Shown one piece after another: positions 51,150 to 62,540 of a stretch of DNA of 64,000 bases; position 1 is the stretch's first letter; every line of letters starts with the position of its first letter. The position numbers and the translations under genes were made by a program. A model generated the notes under the pieces. That model had not been told where the DNA came from, searched no databases, and worked only from the letters and a program-made list of their open reading frames with translations. The DNA is from Schistosoma mansoni (lineage: Eukaryota; Platyhelminthes; Trematoda; Strigeidida; Schistosomatidae). The DNA is taken from contig NC_031496.1 of assembly GCF_000237925.1 (NCBI RefSeq), positions 6,869,801 through 6,933,800 of the forward strand, written 5' to 3'.

Positions 51150-51690
51150 TAATCAATTTTGTAATAAGGTGACATTAATTTGATTAATGTTCATTTCTAT
51201 ATCTTAAACTTAGTTTATCTACACATCTTATCAGTCATTATTCTTATCTTTATTATTATTATTATCACACCTGCTAACCTTTTATAGAAATTTATTTATC
51301 ATCCACCCCCTATCTACTATATCTGACCTAATTTATATAATTCTACATATTACGTAATTTCCGATTTGTAATCCCATTTTTGTAGCTCTCACCCCCATGT
51401 CAACTATATATATTCTGATAATTTATCTTACGATTTTAATTCACCTATAAACTGATTCAAGTTAACACTTCATATTAGTCATCCCAAAAACATTAACGAT
51501 TCGATCTTATTTTATATGACAAACAATCCTTGATTCACATATTACAGTTTCTTAAATTGATGTACTCTGCCTTAAACTTGGCCAATCTTCTTTTATGGAT
51601 TATTAATTTATAATTGTAGAACCTGATGAGAAATTATTGAAAAGAATATTCTTCGTTCATATAATTGTTTTAATATGATGGGAATTTTTC

Positions 51691-52341
51691 AGCGATTATA
51701 GTTTACTCTCTATTTTTTTGCTTTTATGACCAACCAAAAAGGTAGTCTCTTAGACGTCCAATGAGGAGTATATTTTCAAAAACTGCGGTAATTTTCTGAA
51801 TTTGGAAACAGTTTGCTACTATTGTTATACCAGTCATGCTATCTCATACCACGACTTCGAAAAGCGATCGAAGAATCTAGGTGGCCTGTCGGTGATTAGT
51901 ATGAACTTTTAAAGTAGAGGTCTAGACAGTCGAAAATATACACTATCTGGACCTCCCTACTGTAGTTCACAGAGATTCAGATTAATCTTAACAACCCCCT
52001 ACCATGTAACTGGAAATTCCCTCCTCTTACAGCTATCTAATATTCAGACGGTAAATTTAGTGCAATCAACGAACTTGATTCTGTTAAAGGGGGTCTAATT
52101 GTCATATCATATGCACCGAATTGTTTCGTTAGCGTAACAGATGGAAATTGAGCTGATACTAAACGATAAACTAGCGTATATGGTAGCCACTATCTGATCT
52201 CCAGTTCCTTGATCTTTTATTCTGTCAAACTGGTTTTTCCGTATTTATCTGGAATACATTGGTGTTCCACTAGCCGTTTTGTAATAACTTCGTACGTCGT
52301 ATGACAGCAAACCCTTGAAGATTTTATTTTCCCTTTCTCAG
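51691..52341 (+). other. Probable upstream part of the gene ending at 52657
   Basis: No exon could be assigned with confidence. Several acceptor-like TTTCAG/ACAG sites occur, but open frames are short. A pyrimidine-rich acceptor (CCCTTTCTCAG) ends it. Confidence 0.3.
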
Positions 52342-52657
52342 CTCATCTTTACCAATGTACGCCATCTTTTTTATCGTGCCTTTACAAGCGAATACCATAA
52401 TATCTGGATGGTAATTACATTCAGTCAGTGAATCGTGTAACCTATGGGCCACTTTTTCGGATTGTTCAATCGTTGAATCTCTCGGTCATTAGGTCCGGAT
52501 TTTGGTTCATCGACTTTGGTTTGGACAGCCGGATGGTATCTCTACGTTTAACGCAGTGTTACTCAAACCCAATGCAAAAACTTGTAATTCCACCTATTCT
52601 ATACGATACTTGGTTACATTATCGAGAACACTTATTACATCTATCACATCCAAATAA
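52342..52657 (+). CDS. Unidentified protein, last two exons
   Basis: Exon 52342-52410 (23 codons, after CTTTCTCAG, ending before GTAATT) and exon 52493-52657 (54 codons plus TAA) join in phase 0 across an 82 bp GT-AG intron. The encoded C-terminus includes NVRHLFYRAFTSEYHNIW, then VRILVHRLWFGQPDGIST and LVTLSRTLITSITSK. It is helical-looking and basic, without a membrane segment. The family is not recognised. Splice signals, phase and composition favour a real host gene whose 5' part lies upstream. It converges on the minus-strand gene that ends at 52916, with 258 bp between stops. Confidence 0.45.
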
Positions 52658-52915
52658 ACGCTGGGAATAATATGTAGGATTGGTTTAGTTTGCCATGAGA
52701 CAAAATAGTAAGATAGCCGAAGGCGGACATACAATACTGTTGAGCCATTGCGATACTATAATACTAAAAAATATGAGTTTCCTGCATAATTATGGAGTAA
52801 CATTATTAAAGTCAAAAGCGATATTTGACTGAATTTTATTCCTAAATATATTAAGTATTTGTACACAGCTGGAAACGATCGTCGCAAGAGAATCTAAAAC
52901 CGACAACTTCAAATT

Positions 52916-53747
52916 TCAATATCTTGACCAAGGATAAGTATTCCAATCAGCATCAAAACGATTGCAATTTGGTTGCTTAAGAGTTCCATCGGGATTCCTT
53001 CTAGACTCAAGTGAATGAGTTATTGCTTTGTCTAATCGCGAAAGACCACTATAACGATATTCATTTCCATCTTGATTCAGTTTATATTTGTAGTGTGAAG
53101 TGAAAAACTCCTTGAAGAAGTCATGGTTGGCCCATCTTTTGTTGTGCCACTTTCTTAAGTATGTACGACTTAGATATCTGAAGTTTTCCTCCTTAGAATG
53201 TAATAAAGCCTATAGAGGAAGAAAGGGTTTAGTGAAAAAAACTGCAATAAATCTACGAAATGCGGACCACAGTTTAAACTTTTTGACAATTTCTTATGCA
53301 TTTTTGAATCAAAGGGAGACTAGGCCAACCTTTCGATTAAGTTTGACTGTATAACTGGGGTTCTTATAACTACAACTAGGTTTTTATTATTGTTTGGTAA
53401 CAATTTCAAGAGGATTTTCTCAAGCGAGATAAACCTGATTAAATGCAATTTAAACATTATCTTTTATAGACAACTTACGTTGGCAAGAAAACTACTGTTT
53501 ATGAGGCCTATATAGTGTGTGGTAAATTGTAGACTTAAAAAAGTACATCCATTAAAAGCGAAATGTCACTGGGGCTTAGAAGTTAGAGCCGACATTTTTC
53601 ATGTAAAAGTATGACGATGAGGTATATCAAATCAAACTGATACAAAAATCACTGATGGGTCAATATATACTGGGAAAGGTATCTTTGATGTTTGATGACC
53701 AGGAAATCTTTTCGAGCATGTATGAAAACCCAGGCGAACTTTCACGT
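52916..53747 (-). CDS. Unidentified protein, last two exons (weakly COA8-like)
   Basis: Minus strand. Exon 53747-53644 (after CGTTAG, before GTATCAG) and exon 53209-52916 (after CTATAG, ending TGA) join in phase 0 over a 434 bp intron. The last exon is open for 97 codons and has no Met, which argues for an internal exon of a real gene. It reads EENFRYLSRTYLRKWHNKRW, ANHDFFKEFFTSHYKYKLNQ and ends FDADWNTYPWSRY. The W-x4-W-x2-H spacing followed by FFKEF loosely recalls the cytochrome oxidase assembly factor COA8/APOPT1, but the match is too weak to name it. The upstream exon (HTCSKRFPGHQ) could be near a mitochondrial leader. A 43 bp intron and another exon may precede it (about 53791 upward). 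Confidence 0.6.
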
Positions 53748-54244
53748 CTAACGGACAATTCAACAATCTTTTTTAAATGTTTATGTATACCAATCAGGAA
53801 ATTTCGAATAAAAGTCGAGTTAACCTTACTCCATGAACTTAGTTTCGAATAGGGACTATATAGCTATCAGTATTATCCTTCAATTGTTTGATGTACTAGA
53901 AAATGTAATTTCAAATTCGTTACTAAACAAACTAATACAGATAATGAAAAACCATCTATCAAAGTAACTATGATTTTGTTTCCTGATATAAGCATTTAGT
54001 CAACATATAGGTTTAGTAGTTAAAGAACCTAGTTTTCCACTTCTGGAATGAAGATTTGAACACGTCCCACAGCATTTCGGGCTGCTGTGTATTATTATTA
54101 GTTCTCATAACATAAATGTGGCTCAAGACTGAGTACACAAACGTGTAGTAGGTTGATGAGTTACATTATAAAAACTGAAAGTATGCGCTAACTTTTTTAA
54201 AATGTAAAACTTAAACTTCGTTTTACGTCATTAGCTTAACTAAA
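53748..54244. other. Between the unidentified gene and MRPL30
   Basis: About 53790-53840 on the minus strand may hold one more exon of the preceding gene (STFIRNFLI before GTATAC, intron to 53748). The remainder shows nothing. Confidence 0.3.
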
Positions 54245-54936
54245 TCATTCTTCAAACAGCTTTGCACTTAAATGATGTAGGGTTAAGTGATAAATACCTA
54301 CTGTACCACTGGGTGAATTAAGGAGAAAACGTTTGACGTAACTAACTTTTAAATCATTAGATTGATTTGGATTGTATGTCGATAGGTTTACTTGGTTTGG
54401 TCCTGAAGAGTCCAATAACTGAGAATCAACAGAAAGACCCCTGTGTCTGAAAAATCTGCCATCCGGAAGCAGTCTACAGGCAAGTAAATCAGATTCAGTT
54501 GGCAACCCGTTCTCGAAAATAACAGGCTGTATCCGAATAAGATGTTTTATCTCGTATAAATCTCGGTTGACTGACGGAGTATTTTTGACAACTATCCAAT
54601 TGTGATTCTAAAAATATATAAAATAATGTATTGCATTACTTTTGTGTCCTTTCCAAGACCATATTTTTCAAGAATAGCTCTCTGGTAGTGAATGATTCCC
54701 TTGAGAGGCTTTAGCCGACAGACCATATGCAGTAAAGGAGGTTCCTTCGCTTGGTTGAGCAATGGTTGAGATTCTTGCAGTTGGAATAGACGTTTGGCCC
54801 ATCTCAATGGATTTTTTTCCTCATCACTCCCAGGAAGTGGTTTTGATTCCTTCGTATATGACATGGCGTTGTGAGGTAAAGAAACATGAAGCGATCGACA
54901 ACTGGTCATCAAATTAAAAGCCCAAGGTCGGGTCAT
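54245..54936 (-). CDS. MRPL30: Mitochondrial large-subunit ribosomal protein uL30m
   Basis: A component of the mitochondrial large ribosomal subunit. Exon 54936-54640 (99 codons from ATG) and exon 54607-54245 (ending TGA) flank a 32 bp intron (54639-54608, GTAATG...TTTTAG); together they encode 219 aa. The L30 core is clear: PLLHMVCRLKPLKGIIHYQR, ILEKYGLGKDTK, then after splicing VVKNTPSVNRDLYEIKHLIR and IQPVIFENGLP. This parallels animal MRPL30 (LHIVTRIKS...KAHTPQVHKNIPSVN...VKHLIRIKPL). The N-terminus (MTRPWAFNLMTSCRSLHVSL) is basic, without acidic residues, like a mitochondrial targeting peptide. The same frame stays open upstream to 55134, with a TTTTTATCGCAG acceptor-like site at about 54994, so a further 5' exon is possible. 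The ~75-residue extension after the core is longer than I would expect. Confidence 0.85.
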
Positions 54937-55425
54937 TATAAGGAGGTAAGTTTTTTCTGAATGTATGGTCGTTTGAGCAGTACGACCTGCGATAAAAAAA
55001 GTACGATACATAATGGCCCAGTAGAAATACGTCAAATTCAGAATAATTAGAGTAGAAGTTCGAAGTAACTTGCATAACCAAAGTACCGGCTCATTCTGAG
55101 ACGCAGGTCTTGAAGAGTATGGGAAAGGTAGCATTGTTTTGTGAACTTGGTGAAGGCCAGTTTCGACAAAGTCTTCATCAACAATAAATTTTGTTCACCA
55201 AATGAGTTGACCGAGTGGAGGGAGAAACTAAACACAAAGTACTTAGTACCACATAGATAAACAGATAAAAAACGTAAATTTTTGTTCTAGTTTCCTCAAT
55301 GAATGCCACTACGAAAAAGTACGTAAGTCTAGGAACAACGTGGAGACACTGATGCTAAATGCACGACGAAAGTTAGGTTATAACTGGGAACAAAACCGGA
55401 TGACGTATATGACTGAACAGGAGAG
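54937..55425 (-). other. Upstream of MRPL30
   Basis: Open on the minus strand in the MRPL30 frame up to 55134 but without convincing protein character. It may be 5' untranslated sequence or intron. No promoter motif could be fixed. Confidence 0.3.
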
Positions 55426-55546
55426 TTTATTTATTTGGACACAAATATTGGAACAAGGGGGCACCAGATATATATGCGCCACACAAAAAATTTCATTTGA
55501 TTTTGTGAGGGCTATGATACTGCCTGGGTGCCCAGACCGAAGCAGA
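55426..55546 (-). mobile_element. R1 SINE-like retroposon, copy 9, 3' fragment
   Basis: The 3'-most ~120 bp of R1 in reverse orientation (TTTATTTATTTGG, GGGGGCACCAGATATATATG, CGGGTGCCC-like end). It is strongly 5' truncated; target duplication not clear. Confidence 0.75.
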
Positions 55547-56590
55547 AGATATAAAGTACGTGGATAATCTTCTACAACGGGTCTTGAGTCGTCACACAAA
55601 TCTCAACAATAATTTTCAAATTCCACGTGGACTAAGACTGTGGAGCCAACACTTCTATAGATGGATTACGGATTATAGGTTGGTCGAATGACTTTGATTA
55701 GTGCACTATTTTTCATACTACCTCTGTATCAGTTGGTATTGCCAGCTGTGTTGATTCGGTGGAACACGTCACATGGATCCTTACTTTTACTGTCTGTTGA
55801 AAAGGCTTACAAGAATATGCGAAGTTTAAAGGCTTGTAACTGTTTGAGAAGTGACTACAATCCATATGGATTGTAGAGTGATTAAAGTATCAAGATCCAG
55901 TTAGGTCACATTCACTTAATTTATGGTGTGATTAGGGTTACTCAAGAGAAAAGTCTCGGAGAATGTTTGATTGGGTTAAAGATTTTGGTTACAATTGTAA
56001 ACTGTATGGGACAATCTAATAAAGCTTCTCATTATTTTGCAGATTATTTCTCACGTGTACAAATGCAGACAGTACTGGCCTTAGCCGTTCTAAGAAAAAA
56101 TATGAGGAAATACATCATACATTTACGATTATTAGATGGGGACTTCTGTTGTAGTTTTTGAGAAAGCAGTTCCCACTAATTAGAACATACTTGATGAACT
56201 CATTAATACGGTAATAAAAGTGACTAGTCACAAGAGTTCATCTCTACAGTTAAAAGCTACTAAGTCTAGTTGTGCAAGTATTCCAATCAAATATCTCATA
56301 CATTACCTCTTAAAGTTTGGTACTAGACCTTCAGTTGACCATGACCTAGAAATAGAAAAGTAACTCACACGTTACAAATTGAGGCTGAATGTTTCAATAG
56401 CACCAATATCTTAGCGACGTGCTAGTATAAACCAGTAGATATATTTACACTCACTAGTTGATTACGTGTTACAACCTAACTTCTTCGATATTGTTCAATT
56501 CATGTAGTTTACTGAATCGTCGGCACAAATAACAGAGAATTTATTATAGGAAGGGGGTTTTGTGGAGATTTTATTAATTTTATGGTTGAA
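55547..56590. other. No identified gene
   Basis: Plus-strand open frames at 55688-55876 (a hydrophobic stretch ALFFILPLYQLVLPAVLI) and 55928-56161 have no recognised family and no clear splice partners. Nothing else seen. Confidence 0.3.
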
Positions 56591-56595
56591 ATCAT

Positions 56596-56870
56596 GGATC
56601 AAGTGAGGCTAGAACACCGTGGAAAACCTTGAAGCGCTGGACGACCGTTTCGTTTTATTGTGGGACTCCTCAGCATTGCACATTCACGATCCCGCCTCGC
56701 GAGATTCGAACCCAGGACCAATCAGCCTGTTGTGAGATAATAACTCACTGAAAACATTGGTGGATGGTTGCACAGTTTCGTAGATTGGTCGAAGTTGGAC
56801 AATAAAGCCGTTCGATGCCGGCTCAGTGGTCTAGAAGTTAAGCGCTCGCTCGCTTCATTTAACTAATAAT
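56596..56870 (-). mobile_element. Sm-alpha-like SINE with inverted 5' half
   Basis: On the minus strand, 56730 down to 56596 gives B-box-like GGGTTCGAATC, TCGTGAATGTGCAATG, hammerhead core CTGAGGAG, GAAA, GTCGTCCAGCGC and the tail. On the plus strand, 56733-56870 gives the 5' segment (TGTTGTGAGATAATAACTC), GATGCCGGCTC and an A-box-like TGGTCTAGAAG. The 5' and 3' halves of one unit thus point away from each other, as after a 5' inversion. The hammerhead core fits C-U-G-A-N-G-A, but stem II (GTCC against AAAC) is spoiled. Confidence 0.7.
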
Positions 56871-58955
56871 TTCAACTATAAAATTGAATTTATTAGTTAT
56901 TTGTAGTTTAATATTCCTCCAGTACAAATGAATGCGTTTGTTCTAGAGCAATAGGGTTGTTGGAACTGTCAGCTAATTTAATACTGGTTAGGAGATTTCC
57001 GGGATGTTATATGAAGGATAATAATATTAGAAAACAGAGGGTCGAAGAAATGAATGCCAGGGTGGGTAGGTGAATAATTTACACAGACAAAATTAACAAA
57101 CAAAAGTCGGAGAATAACAGTTCTATGGAGGCGAAGAAGGGAGAAATGAGGACAAGTTGACCAGTGACAATACAAGTGATAGTAATGAGTGAAATAATAA
57201 CAACACGGGAGATACAAGTCAGTTGATATTGTTCCAGACAAAGAAAGAAGAGCCACGTATGAGTACATGGTTCTCGGGCATCCTCTTATAGACGCAAAAA
57301 CTATTTTATTAATTGTGCTTAAAAAGGAGGAAGTCGTTGTGCTTTCTTCAGTTGACAAGAGGAGAATGACAGACGAATAGGTTGAAGGAGGATTTCACTA
57401 AATAAACTTATCCATTTATCTATATTGGTGAAGTCGTGTTTACTAGATCAAAACAACCCGTCTAATTCAAATGTTACAAAATTATGACCAGTTCAACAGT
57501 TTTTTCAGTATGAAGTCCATAGTGCTGGGGGTGAGTAGTAAAGCGTTATATGACAAGAAGGAGCGATAGGTGAGTCCCACAGCGTTACTAGACTAGAAAC
57601 TTACAGAGCTTGGCTGGCGCCAACAACTCATTTTCTGGATGGGAGATATAAAATGTCTCTCGTGTATCGACACAGATTTCGGTTGTCACATCGTAACAAG
57701 TCACTGCTGACAGCTATTAACCATTATTTGGTTACTATTGAGAGATACTTTACGTCTACTACTTTTCTAACAAGAAGTAAATATACTGCTCAAAAGCACT
57801 TATCACAAGAGATGAGAACCATTTACTCAACAAAAGTTGAATGCACTCATCAGCAAAATATTTTTTATCCCGGATTTCATTGACCTCAAAACTTAGGTTG
57901 AAGACCATTTTAATCTACTGTTTTCTCCACCACTTGCGTCAAGTATCGTCAGTTTAGTATGCAATGTCATCTACTGGACATTTCTTGTGAATTGCTTTAA
58001 CGACCTCAGTGAATCATTTATTAGTCAAAATATCATGATCACCAGGCTATATAGCTCATTCAAACAACTATCCCATTGTTCAGCTCAATTGTATATGAAA
58101 TCATTTGACTAGACTATTAAATCGCAGACTAGTGACATTGCCTAAGCCGCATCTCTGTCAGATTTCGCTTAAAGATGTAAACGAAGTATTGTTACTCAGG
58201 TGCTAGGTACTTATTCGTTGTTAAAATTGGTCAAAGCATTGGTCGTTCGCGTTCTCCAAGCTTCCAAACTTTAAAACATCAACACGGTGCCTATATCAAT
58301 GCGCGATTCAAGGAACATCTAGTGGGGATCTGTTGAGCTATTTGATATTACTAAACGAATAGTATGAAGGAAAAAGCATTGTAGTCGTCCAATAGTTGTG
58401 CTACTGAACACGACTGAAAACAGTTGTAACGAGAATACCTTGATGTTAAAAAGTTAAAGTGTAACCGAACATTATATCAACTGTTCACAATGCAAATTGT
58501 CGGAACAGCTGGTTTCTGAAAAGGTCGGTTTGTCGATAAATGCTCCTTTATTTAATGACAAATTATTCCACGCTGTACAACATGACAGCTACGAATAATA
58601 ATAATAATAATATATTCTGAAGATAATATTTACAGAATTCACACCAGTTTACAGGCATGATCAGATTGTTATAAAAATCAACATTTAATGTAGAGAACAA
58701 ACATGAAATATAAGAAAGTTTTATGTTTGCTGGTTTAGTAATTGATAAATAGTTTAAATATGGCATATGTCACGGCAAGCCAATGCAACACCAGGGAACT
58801 TGTCATTTTTTTTATTAAGTGGATAGCCTTATGATTGATCAACATTGTTCTGTAAGGTTATTACCAGTGCCAGAGCGAGTTATTATTAATTATCTACAAC
58901 TAGAGAAAGTAAGATTAAAGCAAAGAGCACGGAACAACAAAACAATGATGGCAAG
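56871..58955. other. No recognisable gene
   Basis: AT-rich sequence. Open frames at 56978-57358 (-) and 57653-57883 (+) carry no recognised motif. A short AAT run lies near 58596. Nothing supported. Confidence 0.35.
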
Positions 58956-58959
58956 TAAG

Positions 58960-59880
58960 AGGTTAGACATTTAAAGTTCCTATAATCTCACTTGTGGAGT
59001 AAGATACACTTGCAGGCGCTAGAGCATTTAATGCATTTTCAGAGGAGCAAAAAGCATTAATTGAGCGAACAAACAATGGGAGAGAGTTTAACATACGGAT
59101 AGTTTGGGGTAAATTATTCCAGAGCCTAGAAAATAACGCATGAAGCTACAGCTCGTCATTCAACGGGATCGCATTGTGGTCAGGTGAGGACCATTCATCA
59201 GTAAGCTAACTTCCAAGTCATAACCGCTTACATAGCATATTGGAGAAGATTGTTTGTTTTGTTTTTCCGATTTCTAGAATAAGGAAAACCGAGAAAGCGA
59301 ACGATTAGATGTAAAACACAGAAATCTAGATAAAAGAAAAGCTTATAAAATGTCCTGCTGAGTGTAGTTGGTTAATGGTTTTGTAAACATTACATTGAGA
59401 CTAGAGAGCATCATTTAAAGCCGGTCATCAGATACCATCGAAGTTTCGTTGTGGATTGCATCCCAGTTATAAAGATTGTGTCGTTCGGTTGTTTAACGGG
59501 AACGTCTACACAGAAAGTTTTTTCTTAGTAGGCGGATTTTAACCGGCCTATGGTACAGTGATTAGGTTTGTGATGGAAAACCTTTTATATCCCTTCGCAT
59601 GGAGCATATTGTGTCATGACGTACGAAAACGCATATACCAAGCCTTAAGGGGGACTGTGACCGAGTGGAACCACGTTTAACTGAACGTTTACTGTTTGTA
59701 AACATTTTTGTGTAAGAGTTTAGATCCATCCTCATCGGAGCAGATGGAAGATCCACGAATCCTTTTTGGAGCCGGAATGTCGTTTCGTAAAGGAGTTGTG
59801 CTGTAGTGTATCGAAAGTCGGCATTGCAGATATCAAGTAACACGAGTGGAAGTGAGTCAGTTCACTGCGAGGGTTGAGCT
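58960..59880 (-). mobile_element. Decayed LINE, 3' end
   Basis: Minus-strand translation near 59140-58975 gives FSRLWNNLPQTIRMLNSLPL and FVRSINAFCSSENAL. This is the WN-LP type C-terminal motif of CR1/jockey-class LINE reverse transcriptases (compare WNSLPTELVQ in the CR1 copy at 36 kb). Upstream to about 59880, broken frames may continue the same element but no catalytic motif is visible. Clade uncertain. Confidence 0.4.
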
Positions 59881-61150
59881 CCAAGCTGCCAGTGGAATCG
59901 TTCGCCTAATTTCGAATGATCAATTAATTCGGCTTATAGTTTTTTGTAACTTCCAGCTGGCGCAATGTATTTTCCAGTTTTTCAAAATTATACTACAGTT
60001 TTACTGTCCAATCGTTCTGGTAGAATCCATAGTCTATAAGTCTGGTTACATGTGTCAGTTAGGAATTAAGGTCTAATTGAAGTCCAAATCTGTGAATTGG
60101 GTGTGACTTTTTAAAGCATATCCAGTCAATTTATAAAAACAATTCCTATTTTCTTATATTATTCCACCAACTGTAATTTCAAAGACAGATGGTGAATGGA
60201 TACCACAAATGCAATTCTTATGAAGTGAAAATTCCCATTCTAAAGGTTCTCAACGAGTATCTGAAGTATAGCACAAGGCTCAGTGAAGCGAAAACAAATG
60301 TTTATTTCATAAAGCAGTGCATCGAAACCAACTTGTATCCAAAATTGTATTGGAAATCAATACGTCGCTCTAGAGTTGGACCAAATGGAAGGACTCTCAA
60401 ATGCTATGCGCCTAATTGAAAACAATTCTTATGATTTGTAAACTTTGAGATAAATAATACTATGTAATATGAGGCTTATTAAGAAGTGTTCCCTTGATGG
60501 ATGGTGAATATCAATAGATATTATAGTGGTAAATTCATTGTTCCATAGCTTTGCTGCTACACACGCAAACATGCATGTTTTTATTCGGACTGGCAAAATA
60601 TATTCAACTTACGTTATTCATTAGCACTTTGAAAACAAGATTTTCACCGCTTTTGACAAAGAACTCTGAACAGAGGCTCACCACTTAGCTGCAGCACTGA
60701 ACAATGAGGAAAATTAAGTATAATCTGATGTGTACAACGCTGTTATTTTCATTATCTTGAGTGCACGATGAGGATAAATGTTATTATGTTGTTAAATATG
60801 ATCAAATGTTCTCTTTTTTGAATTTGAAACCGAAATTAGTTCGCTTACTTCGTTGACTAAATACACAGGTAATCATGTTTGGTCGCTTTAAAATCACAAA
60901 AAGCTCACAACATTGCATCGAGGTCTAATTAGTTGAAATAATCCAAAATATTCAGCTCAAAGATGTACAGGAATCTAGAACCTCCCTTGCTGAAATTTCC
61001 GATTCTAATAAGCGTGGAGTCACATGATATGTCTCCGGTGCAATGTAATTGATTTTGGAAAAAAGTTATGCATATGGTATGTCTGATAGAGAACACGTAA
61101 TGGTGGATTACGTCATCGGAGGGATTTAAATTCTATATATGTAATCCATG
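59881..61150. other. Mostly unidentified; one odd open frame
   Basis: The plus-strand frame 60189-60419 reads LSEAKTNVYFIKQCIETNLY then PKLYWKSIRRSRV, ending in a stop. Its pattern is a little like the N-terminal helical region of Penelope-like proteins, but I cannot confirm this. The rest shows nothing. Confidence 0.25.
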
Positions 61151-61671
61151 TGTTATATTCCGTGGAGACTTATGAATGGTAACTTTGAGAACTATTTATG
61201 GACCAATATGATATGTATATTTCCTATTGTATAATTGTTAAGTAACTAAACTATTCATCTTCGTGTCCCTCTTATTATAAGCTTTATTTTTACTTACAGA
61301 CTATTATTATACGATTTATCATTCTTGAGTTATCCCCAGTCCATTTATTACTGTTCCCCTTATTCTCAGCCACATTTAGCCAAATCTTGCACAAATGTTA
61401 TTTTCTATTTTATGGTACGATGTGGTCAGTTAGTTTGGTATATAAACCCATTATGTTTGAGAATAATGATTTTATATTGCAGAGGCTGTAAATGGTGTTC
61501 TGAACTTAACTGGCTGGGCTAGGCAGATAGCAGTACTGATAAGTACTCAAGACTGCTCGTACAGTTTTTCGTGTATCATTGCTCTGATCGATAATTCACT
61601 CCTCTCTAATTGGCGGGAATTATCACGTTCATATATCAAACAGGGTACGCACTCAGGCAATCGATATAACA
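61151..61671 (+). mobile_element. Solo LTR fossil
   Basis: 521 bp bounded by TGTTATA at 61151 and TATAACA ending at 61671, the inverted ends expected of an LTR. The flanks CCATG and CTATG are a near-match 5 bp target duplication. It contains GGTATATAAACCC (TATA box) near 61435. It matches in reverse the LTR at 14390-15637, which has about 200 bp more. No coding region adjoins it, so it is a solo LTR left by recombination. Family unknown. Confidence 0.65.
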
Positions 61672-62299
61672 CTATGCTTTTTATTTGTGGCCTACTACTT
61701 GTAAACCACTTCATCAAATTAAATAACGTATAGCGCTTTGTGATCATTTAAATAATATTTTTTCTAAACTTTCAAACGAGCGTGAGTTGAAGCCAAACAA
61801 ATGTTTTTCTACAATTTATTTATTCATTTACCAAGATTTATTGTCTTCGACCACATAGTTGAAGAAGATTCAGATCGATAACCATTATTCAAAATAGCTT
61901 CTTATAATATAATATAATATGATGAATCACTTTGGATCTTAAAATTGAGAAACATCTGTCAAGTAATCTTCATATGAAAGTATGAGTAATTCGATTAATA
62001 TGCGGCTTTCATAAACAAGAGAGTTGTTACATCTGTTCTGTGAAATGGATTAATATAAACAATGACAATTTGTGTCCATCACCTAGCCACCTATTCATTT
62101 CTACGGAATAGCGAATCGACTTTCTTTGTAAATTCATCAGTGACTTCTCCTTCAGCAGGAATCCACCGTCGTTTTTGAGTGTAAATTATTTGCATTGGTG
62201 GTATATTCACGAATCCTAAAAAAGCACTCAAACATAAACTGTAGATAAGTATCGGCCTTATAACATATTAACAGTGGATCCTGTACAATGGAATTATAT
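61672..62299. other. No recognisable feature
   Basis: AT-rich sequence, including a short ATAAT run near 61905. Nothing supported. Confidence 0.35.
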
Positions 62300-62540
62300 T
62301 CAAACACCCATTAGTCCCATGCATTTGTGATCAGCATCTCTCCAGCCCTTAAAATATGTAGATACCACAAGTATTCGGAGTTTGAATATGTCTTTACACG
62401 TAACGTCTATGTTATCAAGGTATGCCAACTCAGTGAAATCGGAAGTCAGAAATGAAGTGGTTCGAAGATACATTTGAAAGGCACAATATACATATATGCC
62501 AATAACAGACTGAACAATTACAGAATTAAACACCGATAGG
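62300..62540 (-). mobile_element. Short gag-type fossil fragment
   Basis: Around 62430-62485 the sequence resembles 34365-34415 of the gag fossil (CAGTGAAATC, then AGTCAGAA and GAAGATA at matching spacing). The minus-strand reading LDNIDVTCKD parallels GSIIDVTDKV there. It is a small broken remnant of the same family. Confidence 0.35.

Larger units (their letters stand above)
49887..51690. mobile_element. Penelope-like element with inverted 5' part
   Basis: The reverse transcriptase of a Penelope-like element is on the minus strand (50753-49887), and a GIY-YIG endonuclease of the same class is on the plus strand (about 50800-51149). Between them is a short junction (about 50755-50800). The true order in these elements is RT then endonuclease in one frame. 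Here the RT block reads backward and its N-terminal end touches the endonuclease, the layout expected when the 5' part is inverted during insertion. About 500 bp of untranslated tail may follow to ~51690. Confidence 0.75.

Noticed and set aside
57830-57890. CTGATGAG on the minus strand, suggesting a hammerhead
   Set aside because: No GAAA at suitable distance and no pairing stems; a single eight-base match is expected by chance.
60189-60419. N-terminal domain of a second Penelope-like element
   Set aside because: Only a vague helical pattern supports it; no RT or endonuclease motif is nearby.
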